From contig JAGIAR010000012.1 of assembly GCA_017744735.1 (NCBI GenBank), positions 38,691-102,690 on the forward strand: a stretch of 64,000 nt of DNA. The letters are read 5' to 3'. The notes beneath the pieces are model-generated. The model searched no databases. It saw only the letters and a list, made by a program, of their open reading frames with translations, and was not told the origin of the DNA. A program made the position numbers and the translations under genes. The DNA is from Novosphingobium sp. (GTDB taxonomy: Bacteria > Pseudomonadota > Alphaproteobacteria > Sphingomonadales > Sphingomonadaceae). Shown here piece by piece: positions 54,364 through 61,858 of the stretch; within the stretch, counting starts at the first letter, position 1; every line of letters begins with the position of its first letter.

Positions 54364-56448
54364 ATGCTGCGCCAGTACGAACTTGTTGAACGGGTCAAGA
54401 GCTACGATCCCGACGCCGACGAGGCGCTGCTCAACCGCGCCTATGTCTATACGGTGCAGAAGCACGGCAGCCAGAAGCGCGCGAGCGGCGATCCCTATTT
54501 CAGCCATCCGGTCGAGGTCGCGGGGCTGATGACCGATCTCAAGCTGGACCAGGACACGGTGATGACCGCGCTGCTCCACGACACGGTCGAGGATACGCTG
54601 GCGACGATCGAAGACATCGAGGCGAAGTTCGGGCCCGACGTAGCCAAGCTGGTCGACGGGGTGACCAAGCTCTCGAAGCTCGAACAGATGCCCGAGAACG
54701 ACCGGGCGGCGGAGAATTTGCGCAAGTTCTTCCTCGCGATGAGCGAGGATATCCGCGTGCTGCTGGTCAAGCTCGCCGACCGGCTGCACAACATGCGCAC
54801 GCTGCATTTCATCAAGAGCCCCGACAAGCGCCGGCGTATCGCGCGCGAGACGATGGATATCTACGCCCCCCTCGCCGAGCGCGTGGGCATGTACGAATAT
54901 ATGCGCGAGATGCAGCTGCTCGCCTTCGAGCAGCTCGAGCCCGAAGCCTATGCCACGATCACCGGCCGGCTGGCGCAGATCCGCAGCCAGGAAGGCGGGC
55001 AGGTCGATGCGATCGCGCTGGCGATCAAGCAGGCGCTGGCCGAGGCCGGGCTCAACGTCGAGGTCTGGGGGCGCGAGAAGCACCCCTATTCGATCTGGAA
55101 GAAGATGGCCGAACGGCACGTCAGCTTCGAACAGATCACCGACATCATGGCTTTCCGCGTGCTGTGCGACAGCGCCGAGGATTGCTACCGCGCCCTGGGC
55201 GTGTTGCACACCACCTGGCAATTCATTCCGGGGCGCTACAAGGATTACATCTCGACCCCCAAGTCGAACGGCTACCGCTCGCTCCACACGGCGCTGATCT
55301 ACGAAAACTCGATGCGGATGGAGGTGCAGATCCGCACCCGCGAGATGCACGAGACCAACGAATTCGGCCTCGCCGCGCATTGGGCCTACAAGCAGGGCGG
55401 GGTGCGGCCCGACGGGCAGGTCGGCTGGCTGCGCGACCTGATCGAGATCGTCGACCAGAGCCACGATGCCGAGGAACTGCTCGAGCACACCAAGATGGCG
55501 ATCTACCAGGACCGGATCTTCGCCTTCACCCCCAAGGGCGCGCTGCACCAGTTGCCCAAGGGCGCGACCCCGGTCGATTTCGCCTTCGCGGTCCACAGCG
55601 AGCTCGGCGCGCAGGCGGTCGGCGCGAAGATCAACGGGCGCCACATGCCGCTCAGGACCGAGCTGCACAACGGCGACGTGGTGGAGATCATCAAGCGCCG
55701 CCATGCCGAGCCGCAGCTGTCGTGGCTCGGCTTCGTCGTCACCGGCAAGGCCCGCGCCGCGATCCGGCGCGCGGTGCGCCAGAAGGAGCATGCCGAGATC
55801 GCCGCGATCGGCCAGAAGCTGTTCGAGGCGATCGCCGACCGCCTGCCGGCCAAGATCGGCAAGAAGGCGATCCGCGCGGCGGTGCAGCGGCTCGGCTTCG
55901 AGGACGAGGAAGACCTGATGTACGCGATCGGCTCGGCCAAGCTGAAGGATCGCGAGGTGATGGAGGCGCTGGTGCCGGGCAGCGCGGCCGGGGTGCCCGA
56001 GCCGGCACAGCAGGAACGCGCGATCTCGATCCGCGGGCTGACCCCCGGCGTGGGCTTCACCCTGGCCGAATGCTGCCATCCGGTGCCGGGCGATCGCATC
56101 GTCGGCCTGCGCCATCCGGGCGAGGTGGTGGAAGTCCATACGATCGACTGCCTCGAGCTGGCCAACGGGATCGATGCGGACTGGGTCGACCTGCAGTGGG
56201 GCGAACGTTCGCACGGCGCCACCGGCCGGGTGCGGGTGGTGCTCTACAACCGGCCGGGCACGCTGGCCGAGGTCGCCGGGATCTTCGCCAAGAACCACGC
56301 CAATGTGATGAACCTCGAGATGACCCAGCACGACGATCCGTTCCACACCTATGAGGTGGACCTGGAAGTGCAGGACCTCGCCCACCTCACCCGCATCGTC
56401 AGCGCGCTGCGCGCGAGCGACGCGGCGGCCGAGGCGGCGCGCCTGTGA
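54364..56448 (+). CDS. rsh: bifunctional (p)ppGpp synthetase/hydrolase Rsh
   Basis: The protein has 694 residues. HD hydrolase domain (H-P-V-E-V-A, A-L-L-H-D-T-V-E-D), synthetase domain with Y-K-D-Y-I-S-T-P-K-S-N-G-Y-R-S-L-H-T, TGS (A-F-T-P-K-G-A), and a C-terminal ACT domain (V-V-L-Y-N-R-P-G-T-L-A-E-V-A). The synthetase loop is R-Y-K-D, the R-x-K-D form of bifunctional enzymes rather than E-x-D-D of RelA. Single-copy Rsh is the rule in alphaproteobacteria. Its stop codon starts a chain of mini-ORFs leading to the VOC gene. Confidence 0.97.
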   Translation: MLRQYELVERVKSYDPDADEALLNRAYVYTVQKHGSQKRASGDPYFSHPVEVAGLMTDLKLDQDTVMTALLHDTVEDTLATIEDIEAKFGPDVAKLVDGVTKLSKLEQMPENDRAAENLRKFFLAMSEDIRVLLVKLADRLHNMRTLHFIKSPDKRRRIARETMDIYAPLAERVGMYEYMREMQLLAFEQLEPEAYATITGRLAQIRSQEGGQVDAIALAIKQALAEAGLNVEVWGREKHPYSIWKKMAERHVSFEQITDIMAFRVLCDSAEDCYRALGVLHTTWQFIPGRYKDYISTPKSNGYRSLHTALIYENSMRMEVQIRTREMHETNEFGLAAHWAYKQGGVRPDGQVGWLRDLIEIVDQSHDAEELLEHTKMAIYQDRIFAFTPKGALHQLPKGATPVDFAFAVHSELGAQAVGAKINGRHMPLRTELHNGDVVEIIKRRHAEPQLSWLGFVVTGKARAAIRRAVRQKEHAEIAAIGQKLFEAIADRLPAKIGKKAIRAAVQRLGFEDEEDLMYAIGSAKLKDREVMEALVPGSAAGVPEPAQQERAISIRGLTPGVGFTLAECCHPVPGDRIVGLRHPGEVVEVHTIDCLELANGIDADWVDLQWGERSHGATGRVRVVLYNRPGTLAEVAGIFAKNHANVMNLEMTQHDDPFHTYEVDLEVQDLAHLTRIVSALRASDAAAEAARL

Positions 56449-56503
56449 GGACGGGCCTGTGAGGACGGGCCTGTGAGGATGGGCCTGTGAGGATGGGGCT
56501 GTG
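56448..56503 (+). repeat. four tandem 14-bp units forming overlapping mini-ORFs
   Basis: The unit AGGACGGGCCTGTG (with small variation: AGGATGGGCCTGTG, AGGATGGGGCTGTG) is repeated four times from 56448 to 56503. Each unit contains a five-codon frame GTG-AGG-ACG-GGC-CTG-TGA that overlaps the next by GTGA, at 56445, 56459, 56473 and 56487. The chain begins at the rsh stop (GTGA at 56445) and ends at the VOC start (GTG 56501). Confidence 0.88.
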
Positions 56504-56863
56504 ATCGTCGGCCTCGATCACGTCCAGCTGGCGATGCCGCGCGGCGGGGAAGACCGTGCGCGGAGCTTTTACACCGGCGTGCTGGAGATGGCCGAACTGC
56601 CCAAGCCCGCGCATCTCGCGGTCAGCGGCGGCTGCTGGTTCGAAAGCGGCGGGGCGCATCTCCACCTCGGGGTGGAGGAAGGGTTCGCTCCGGCGAAGAA
56701 GGCGCATCCCTCGCTGCTGGTTGACGATCTCGCGGCACTGGCCGCGCGGCTGGAAGATGCAGGCTGCGGTTTCAAGCCGGGCAAGCCCCTCGACGGCTAT
56801 GTTCGCGGCGATACGCACGATCCGTTCGGCAACCGGATCGAGCTGATGCAGCGGGTCGGCTGA
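56501..56863 (+). CDS. glyoxalase/VOC-superfamily protein
   Basis: The protein has 120 residues of the vicinal-oxygen-chelate fold: V-G-L-D-H-V-Q-L-A-M, F-Y-T-G-V-L-E-M, H-L-H-L-G-V-E-E and H-D-P-F-G-N-R-I-E-L. The metal ligands (H near the start, later H and E) are present. The GTG start at 56501 is reached through the mini-ORF chain from rsh, so translation is probably coupled. Substrate unknown; family members act on glyoxals, antibiotics or aromatics. Confidence 0.85.
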   Translation: MIVGLDHVQLAMPRGGEDRARSFYTGVLEMAELPKPAHLAVSGGCWFESGGAHLHLGVEEGFAPAKKAHPSLLVDDLAALAARLEDAGCGFKPGKPLDGYVRGDTHDPFGNRIELMQRVG

Positions 56864-56974
56864 GGGCGGATTTTCCGTTTTCCTACATGGCTGCGATTTG
56901 CCATGCTCGCGGCGGCTCCTTGATTTCGTGATTTCCCCGATCCGGCCCGGCGGCGCTTCGCGCGAATTGCTTCC

Positions 56975-57074
56975 GCAGGCGTGTCACCCTGTCGCCTCCG
57001 GCCCTAAGTATCGAACTGATTTGGCTAATCCGCACTCAAGCCAAGGGTGACAGGGTGTAACTTGTGTAACCCTG
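56975..57074. repeat. GTGTCACCC/GGGTGACA repeat, copy B
   Basis: This copy shares with 9337-9435 the left end GCAGGCGTGTCACCC (56975-56989) and right end AGGGTGACAGGGTGTAACTT then GTGTAACCCTG (57044-57074), with the same ~100-bp spacing. The interior differs. It lies between the convergent VOC and DUF1905 genes, so promoter function is unlikely. The 339-bp gene-free stretch 56864-57202 contains this repeat and the REP doublet after it; nothing else is evident. Confidence 0.62.
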
Positions 57075-57104
57075 GAATGGCCTGGCCAAGCGAACCCGGC
57101 TCGT

Positions 57105-57177
57105 GTTCCTGCGAAAGCAGGAACCCAGGGGCGCACCGAAGCGCGTAACCGCTCCGGGCTCCTGCTTTCGCAGGAGC
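57105..57177. repeat. REP-type hairpin doublet
   Basis: Two perfect 20-bp hairpins, GTTCCTGCGAAAGCAGGAAC (57105-57124) and GCTCCTGCTTTCGCAGGAGC (57158-57177), have 8-bp arms and reversed loops (GAAA and TTTC), so the pair is a head-to-head REP doublet. Such CCTGC-GAAA-GCAGG elements are frequent in sphingomonad intergenic regions. No transposase (RAYT) is in the window. Confidence 0.7.
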
Positions 57178-57202
57178 ACCGCGCCCATTTGCGCGGACGG
57201 AG

Positions 57203-57523
57203 CTACAGCAGCTCCAGCTCGATCTCGAGCAGATCGCCCTCTTCCAGCCCCTCGGCCCGCTGGATCGCCTTCTTGACCGGCAGGAACCAGCCGACATCCT
57301 TGCTCGGGAACACCGAAGTCGACCAGTGGCTGTCGCCCAGCGTGACCTTGACCTTCACCGATCCGAACCCGCGCCGCTTGCCGAGCTCGAGCCGCCGCAT
57401 CAGCTCATGGGCCTTGATCGCTTCCTCGGGCTCGCCGCGGATTTCGACATAGCCGAGCCCGGCAAAGTCGCCGAGCTCCCAATGGATCAGCCGCGCGCTG
57501 AAGCGGACGATCTCGTTGCTCAT
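57203..57523 (-). CDS. DUF1905-domain protein
   Basis: The protein has 106 residues. DUF1905 markers are I-V-R-F-S-A-R-L-I, G-F-G-S-V-K-V-K-V-T-L-G and W-S-T-S-V-F-P and K-D-V-G-W-F-L-P-V-K-K-A-I-Q-R-A. The fold is a small beta-barrel found alone or fused to YdeI-like domains; the role is unknown. ATG 57523 overlaps the stop of the peptidyl-prolyl isomerase gene (ATGA), making it the last gene of a three-gene operon. Confidence 0.85.
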   Translation of the reverse strand: MSNEIVRFSARLIHWELGDFAGLGYVEIRGEPEEAIKAHELMRRLELGKRRGFGSVKVKVTLGDSHWSTSVFPSKDVGWFLPVKKAIQRAEGLEEGDLLEIELELL

Positions 57524-58575
57524 TGGGGCGCGCGGCGGATCGGCACCGGCACGTTGCAGATGTCGACCCCGCCGGCCGGCTGGATGTAGAAATCGTCCTT
57601 CCGGTTGGCGCGCGAATGAACATAGGCGGCGAAGCTCTTGCTCTCGGTGGAGAGATATTCGAACCGCGGAAGGTCGCGGATTTCGTTCCCAAGCCGCACC
57701 GACAGGATCGGCACCCGCTTGTCCGCCTCGTCGTCCGCATAGAAGCCGAGGTCGCCATGCCCGCGCGGCAGGCTGGAAAGGTTCTCCATCCCCTCGATGA
57801 TCCGGCCGACGAGGGCGATGTTGCGGTCGAGCTGGCGCGGGGCCTGGCCAATCACTGTGTAGAGTTCGGCCCCGGTGCCGGTATCGGGCGAGACGTTGCG
57901 GCCGACGCCGACCATGCCGTAGCAATGGGTGGGCCACATCTCGGTGCTGTCAAGCTGGACGGGAATGTCCGTCGGCGGCCTTTTGGAGCCCGGCGCAGAA
58001 ACAGATACGACAAGCGGAGCAGCGCGCGTGGTTTTCATTCCAATCGGCCACCCGGAGTAAAACCCCGTGTTTCCGGTGTAGCTGTCGTTATCAAAAAACG
58101 CGATCGCTTCATCGGCTGGCCGTTCGGTTGTCTTGCAAATCTCGTCGCCGCGCGGGGCGGGGCATGGGCCGTAGTGGTCTATCTGTCCTTTATACTGCTC
58201 GGAGTATTGCTCCTCACCCGGTTGCGTCAGCCCATTCGGCAGCGCCTTCTTCTCGGTCACATCGCCCCACTGCACGACGTAATTGTCCTGCACCCGGTTG
58301 ATGCTGGTCCCATCCCACCAATGCGCGGCGGCGAGCTTGCGGATGTTGCCGACCCAGCCTTGCGAGAAGGGCGCCGGGATCAGCTGGAACACCACCCTGC
58401 GCGGATTGCCGTCCCGGTCGGGCGCAAGGTCCATCACCAGCAAATCGGCCGGATCGATCGCTTGCCAGTCCGCGGCAGGCGCGGCGGCGACGATCGCGTT
58501 CGGCGTGACCGGAGCATCCTCGGCCGATGCGGGCAGGGCGAGCGCCAGCACCGCGAGCGCGACCAATCGTCTCAT
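57520..58575 (-). CDS. exported cyclophilin-type peptidyl-prolyl isomerase
   Basis: The protein has 351 residues with a signal peptide ([18 protein letters not shown]). Cyclophilin features: [12 protein letters not shown] (strand replacing V-F-F-D-I), [19 protein letters not shown] and C-Y-G-M-V-G-V-G-R near the active site. A large insertion (about residues 120-200) with paired cysteines ([10 protein letters not shown]) is unusual. It acts in the periplasm. It overlaps genes on both sides (ATGA). Confidence 0.85.
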   Translation of the reverse strand: MRRLVALAVLALALPASAEDAPVTPNAIVAAAPAADWQAIDPADLLVMDLAPDRDGNPRRVVFQLIPAPFSQGWVGNIRKLAAAHWWDGTSINRVQDNYVVQWGDVTEKKALPNGLTQPGEEQYSEQYKGQIDHYGPCPAPRGDEICKTTERPADEAIAFFDNDSYTGNTGFYSGWPIGMKTTRAAPLVVSVSAPGSKRPPTDIPVQLDSTEMWPTHCYGMVGVGRNVSPDTGTGAELYTVIGQAPRQLDRNIALVGRIIEGMENLSSLPRGHGDLGFYADDEADKRVPILSVRLGNEIRDLPRFEYLSTESKSFAAYVHSRANRKDDFYIQPAGGVDICNVPVPIRRAPQ

Positions 58576-58976
58576 TCCGCTTCCTCCTCCAGCGCATGCA
58601 TCGCCTCGTCCGACAGCCCGAAATGGTGCCCGACCTCGTGGATCAGCACATGGCTGACCAGATGCTCCAAAGTCTCGTCCCCCCGCTCGATCCATTCGTC
58701 GAGGATCGGCGAACGGAACAGGCGGATCCGGTCGGGCATCGCGCCCGACTGGGAAACGCTCTTGTCGCCGACCGGCAGGCCTTCGTAGATCCCGGTCAGC
58801 TCGAACGGATCCGCGATCCCCATCTCGTCGAGCGTCTCCTGGTCGGCGAAGTCCTCGACCAGCAGCACGATGTCGCCGAGATGTACGCGAAACTGCGCGG
58901 GCAGCCGCTCCAGGGCAGCCCGCGCGAGCGCCTCGATCTCCTCGGCCGAAGGGGCAATTCCGAAAACGCGATCCAT
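58572..58976 (-). CDS. minimal MMP-like metallopeptidase-family protein
   Basis: The protein has 134 residues. The zincin motif H-E-V-G-H-H-F-G-L-S-D (HExxHxxGxxD) is near the C-terminus, preceded by R-I-R-L-F-R-S-P-I-L-D-E-W. The family is the small metallopeptidase group formerly DUF1025, cytosolic and without confirmed substrates. It is first in the operon with the cyclophilin and DUF1905 genes. Confidence 0.9.
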   Translation of the reverse strand: MDRVFGIAPSAEEIEALARAALERLPAQFRVHLGDIVLLVEDFADQETLDEMGIADPFELTGIYEGLPVGDKSVSQSGAMPDRIRLFRSPILDEWIERGDETLEHLVSHVLIHEVGHHFGLSDEAMHALEEEAE

Positions 58977-59050
58977 CCCGCAGGGTTAAGCGGGACAAGG
59001 CTTGCCCGCAAGCAAAGCTGCCGCTATCCGCCCGCGTTCCAGAGCAATGC

Positions 59051-59141
59051 GGAGCGGTGGCCGAGTGGTCGAAGGCGCTCGCCTGGAAAGTGAGTATACG
59101 CCAAAAGCGTATCGAGGGTTCGAATCCCTCCCGCTCCGCCA
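59051..59141 (+). tRNA. tRNA-Ser (anticodon GGA)
   Basis: Acceptor strands GGAGCGG (59051-59057) and CCGCTCC (59131-59137) pair fully, followed by discriminator G and an encoded CCA (59139-59141). The D arm holds TGGCCGAGTGG, the anticodon loop is CTGGAAA (GGA), and a long class-II variable arm (about 59092-59113, AGTATACGC/GCGTAT) precedes the T loop GGGTTCGAATCCC. It reads serine codons UCC/UCU. A foreign element with a serine recombinase begins just downstream. Confidence 0.97.
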
Positions 59142-59466
59142 GCTACCCCAATTCATGTTTTGGAGAGCGGGCGAGTTCGAGAAGAAATCCCGGTTCTCTG
59201 CCGCGTTGAGCGCCTGCCGCTAGTGTGGAGATTGGCACTTCTGAAGCGCACCCTCACATTTTTCGGCCAATTTGCCAAGCCCGATTTTGGCCGTCCCTAG
59301 AGACGTACGGTTTCAAAAATTCGAGCCGTTCCGCGAGTTTGCGGGTGAGTGACTCCGTGGGCACAAGAGTCGATCAGAGTCCAATCCGCCTGGCGGACGA
59401 ACGTGGATCTCTTAAAACGGATTGGTCTGATATTTCCTCAACGCTTCAAAGCGTTGGAATGCACGC
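59142..59466. other. 325-bp junction between tRNA-Ser and recombinase
   Basis: No credible gene is seen. A plus-strand frame at 59225-59575 lacks codon bias and overlaps the recombinase end, so it is not called. The stretch contains AT-rich patches (e.g. TTTTTCGGCCAATTTGCC) and probably remnant attachment-site DNA. Confidence 0.5.
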
Positions 59467-61050
59467 TCAGGCGAACAGCTTACGCTGCTCGGTCCAGTCA
59501 GCAGGAAGAGGCGGCGACATAAGCTGGTCGAGATTGAGACCGACCGGCTGGCGGCCGGCAAGGATCATCTTCTGAAGATCGGGCGCGAGGAGGGCGAGGC
59601 GGATCAGCCGGCGGCCGTATTGGGTGTGCGGAACATTGATGCAGCGGGGGAGGCGATTGCTGTCGAACTCGATCATCGCATGCGCACGCTGAAGCGCACC
59701 GATGAGGACGGGATCGCGGTTGATCTTCGGACCCTTGCCCTGGACAACCTCGGTGGTGCCGCGGCGGTTGCGGATCCGGATCGAGGCAATGACACGCAGG
59801 TGGCTCGGATCTTCGGCGTCATCGACCAGCACTTCGTGCTCGGTCAGCCGGCCCTGGATGCCGGCGCACATGTCGCGCTTGAGGACGATGTGGACCGCGT
59901 CGCGGTGGATGTCGATCCGCTTGGGGCGGTCGAGCACTTCGCCGGGAGCATTGGGAGCGATCCGTTCGAGCAGGATCGAGAGCTGGTTCTCGAGCGTCTT
60001 GGCCGGAACGCGCTCGATGAGCGTGCTGTCCTTGTCCGCCTTCTTGTCCTTGCCCTGCTGCAGGGTGGTCGAGACGTAGTAGCGGTAGTGGACGCCTTTC
60101 TTGCCCTTCGAGTAGGTCGGACTCATCGGCCGCCCCTCAGCATCGAAGATCCGTCCGCTGAGCGGTCCGCGCTCGACGAGATTGCGGCGCTCGGCGCTGC
60201 GGCGGACACCGTCGTCGAGCTTGGCCTGTACCTTGTCGAACAGCTTGCGGTCGATGATCCCGGGATGGTTGCCCGGATGCAGCACATCCTTGTGGCGAAT
60301 CAGGCCGAGGTAGGTGTGGTTGCGCAGCAGATGATAGAGCGCACTGCGGCCAAACACGATCCCGCCCACGACCTTGCCTGCGGCCGTGGTGCGCTGCTTG
60401 GAACGGATGTCGTGCTCTTCGAGCCACTTCTCGAGCTTATGGACCGCGCCGATCTTGAGGTACTGGGTGAAGATCAGGCGGACGGTCTCGGCCTCAGCCT
60501 CGTTCACGACCAGCGTGCGGGACTTGTCGTTCGGCAGATCGTAACCGAGCGGGAGCGTCCCGCCCATCCACATGCCCTTGGCCTTCGAGGCCGCGATCTT
60601 GTCCCTGATACGCTCGCCGGTCACCTCGCGCTCGAACTGGGCGAACGAGAGCAGGACATTGAGGGTCAGCCGGCCCATGCTGCTGGTGGTGTTGAAGCTC
60701 TGGGTCACTGAGACGAAGCTGACCTCATGCTTGTCGAACAGCTCGACCATCCGCGCGAAGTCCGCGAGCGAGCGGGTCAGGCGGTCGATCTTGTAGACCA
60801 CGATGACATCGATCTTGCCCGCTTCGATGTCTGCGAGCAGCGCCTTCAATCCCGGCCGCTCCATCGAGCCGCCCGAAAAGCCGCCGTCGTCGTAGTGGGT
60901 GTGAAGAGCCTTCCAGCCTTCGGCCGCCTGGCTCTTCACATAGGCCTCGCAGGCCTCGCGCTGCGCATCGAGGCTGTTGAACTCCTGATCGAGGCCTTCG
61001 TCTGAACTCTTGCGGGTATAGAGCGCGCAGCGCAGGATCTTGCGGCTCAC
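59467..61050 (-). CDS. large serine recombinase
   Basis: The protein has 527 residues. The resolvase-type N-terminal domain holds the catalytic serine in L-Y-T-R-K-S-S-D-E-G, with V-I-V-V-Y-K-I-D-R-L-T-R-S-L-A-D-F and F-A-Q-F-E-R-E-V-T-G-E-R-I-R-D-K. A recombinase domain (H-L-L-R-N-H-T-Y-L-G-L-I-R-H-K) and a zinc/coiled-coil C-terminal part follow. The GTG start at 61048-61050 overlaps the DUF2924 stop (GTGA). Large serine recombinases integrate phages and mobilisable islands; adjacency to tRNA-Ser suggests this drives the element. Confidence 0.94.
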   Translation of the reverse strand: MSRKILRCALYTRKSSDEGLDQEFNSLDAQREACEAYVKSQAAEGWKALHTHYDDGGFSGGSMERPGLKALLADIEAGKIDVIVVYKIDRLTRSLADFARMVELFDKHEVSFVSVTQSFNTTSSMGRLTLNVLLSFAQFEREVTGERIRDKIAASKAKGMWMGGTLPLGYDLPNDKSRTLVVNEAEAETVRLIFTQYLKIGAVHKLEKWLEEHDIRSKQRTTAAGKVVGGIVFGRSALYHLLRNHTYLGLIRHKDVLHPGNHPGIIDRKLFDKVQAKLDDGVRRSAERRNLVERGPLSGRIFDAEGRPMSPTYSKGKKGVHYRYYVSTTLQQGKDKKADKDSTLIERVPAKTLENQLSILLERIAPNAPGEVLDRPKRIDIHRDAVHIVLKRDMCAGIQGRLTEHEVLVDDAEDPSHLRVIASIRIRNRRGTTEVVQGKGPKINRDPVLIGALQRAHAMIEFDSNRLPRCINVPHTQYGRRLIRLALLAPDLQKMILAGRQPVGLNLDQLMSPPLPADWTEQRKLFA

Positions 61051-61475
61051 TTCTTCTTCTCCCGCATCCCGAAGAACCGCGGCCCGTTCCAGCGCGTGCC
61101 AGTGATCGCGGTCGCCACCGCGCTGAGGCTGACATAGAGCGTGTCCTCCCAGCGGAAGCCCTTCTGCTCGATCCCGACCTCGTAGGTACGCCCCTGCCAC
61201 GTGCGGGTGATGGTGGTCCCGACCCCGAGGTCGAGACCCTCGGCTTCGACCGGCGCCTTCTTGCGCAGCTTGCGCCGGATCTCCTTGTCCAACCCGCCAT
61301 GCGTGCGCGCCTGCAGCCGCCAGGCGATCACGATGCGCAGGACGTCCGGCGAGCGCATCGAGGGGACATTGCCCCACTGCTTGCGCCAAATGGCGCGAAG
61401 GCCTTCGAGATCGAGGTCTTCAAGGGCTGCGATGGTGGCGGGCGGCTGGCCCAGCAGCGGCGGCTGCGTGATCAT
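61047..61475 (-). CDS. DUF2924 protein, coupled to the recombinase
   Basis: The protein has 142 residues: L-R-A-I-W-R-K-Q-W-G-N-V-P, V-L-R-I-V-I-A-W-R-L-Q-A-R-T-H-G-G, then T-I-T-R-T-W-Q-G-R-T-Y-E-V and F-R-W-E-D-T-L-Y-V-S-L-S-A-V-A-T-A-I-T-G, the DUF2924 pattern. The family occurs almost only directly upstream of serine recombinases in Alphaproteobacteria, so a recombination-directionality or accessory DNA-binding role is plausible but unproven. It overlaps the recombinase start by GTGA. Confidence 0.9.
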   Translation of the reverse strand: MITQPPLLGQPPATIAALEDLDLEGLRAIWRKQWGNVPSMRSPDVLRIVIAWRLQARTHGGLDKEIRRKLRKKAPVEAEGLDLGVGTTITRTWQGRTYEVGIEQKGFRWEDTLYVSLSAVATAITGTRWNGPRFFGMREKKK

Positions 61476-61858
61476 GGGGTCTCCTTGGCACTTGGGAGAC
61501 GGCGAGGCCTCCTACCGAGAAGACCCGCTCGCAGCGGGCAGGCACTCTACAACCCTCAATCGGAGGGGATATCCAGCCTTTTTTCAGATATGTTTTTTGC
61601 TTCGGAGATCAAGCATTGGACCGACAGATATTTCCTTGTAAAACAGCGATCTAACCTGTCTCCAATGCGGAATTTGCGGCCCGGATAAATTGCCTGAGGA
61701 TTTTATAAAGCCCGGTCAGGATTTTAAAAAACTGCCTCGCGAGTTTTGAAACTGGCCGCTGATTTTTGCACCTTTGCGAGTTCCCCTCCCCAGGTCGTGA
61801 CACAACAATGGGGCCTTCCACGAGTCGCGCCGCGGCTCGGCAACAGGAGGGAACCAAG
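61476..61858. promoter_or_regulatory. 383-bp intergenic region with phased T-tracts
   Basis: This lies between divergent DUF2924 and the unknown gene 61859. From 61692 to 61772 four blocks with TTTT cores (about 61701, 61722, 61744 and 61763) recur at about 20-22 bp, two helical turns, within similar contexts (GAGGATTTTATAAA, CAGGATTTTAAAAAA, GCGAGTTTTGAAAC, GCTGATTTTTGCAC). This can bend DNA or bind a protein to one face. Upstream, 61557-61640 is AT-rich without a gene. Confidence 0.6.

Noticed and set aside
54298..56385. 695-codon minus-strand frame opposite rsh
   Set aside because: Antisense shadow of rsh; rich in H/L/D/R typical of GC-rich reverse frames.
59225..59575. Plus-strand 116-codon frame between tRNA-Ser and recombinase
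   Set aside because: No ribosome-binding site, no codon bias, and its last third overlaps the recombinase coding end in antisense.
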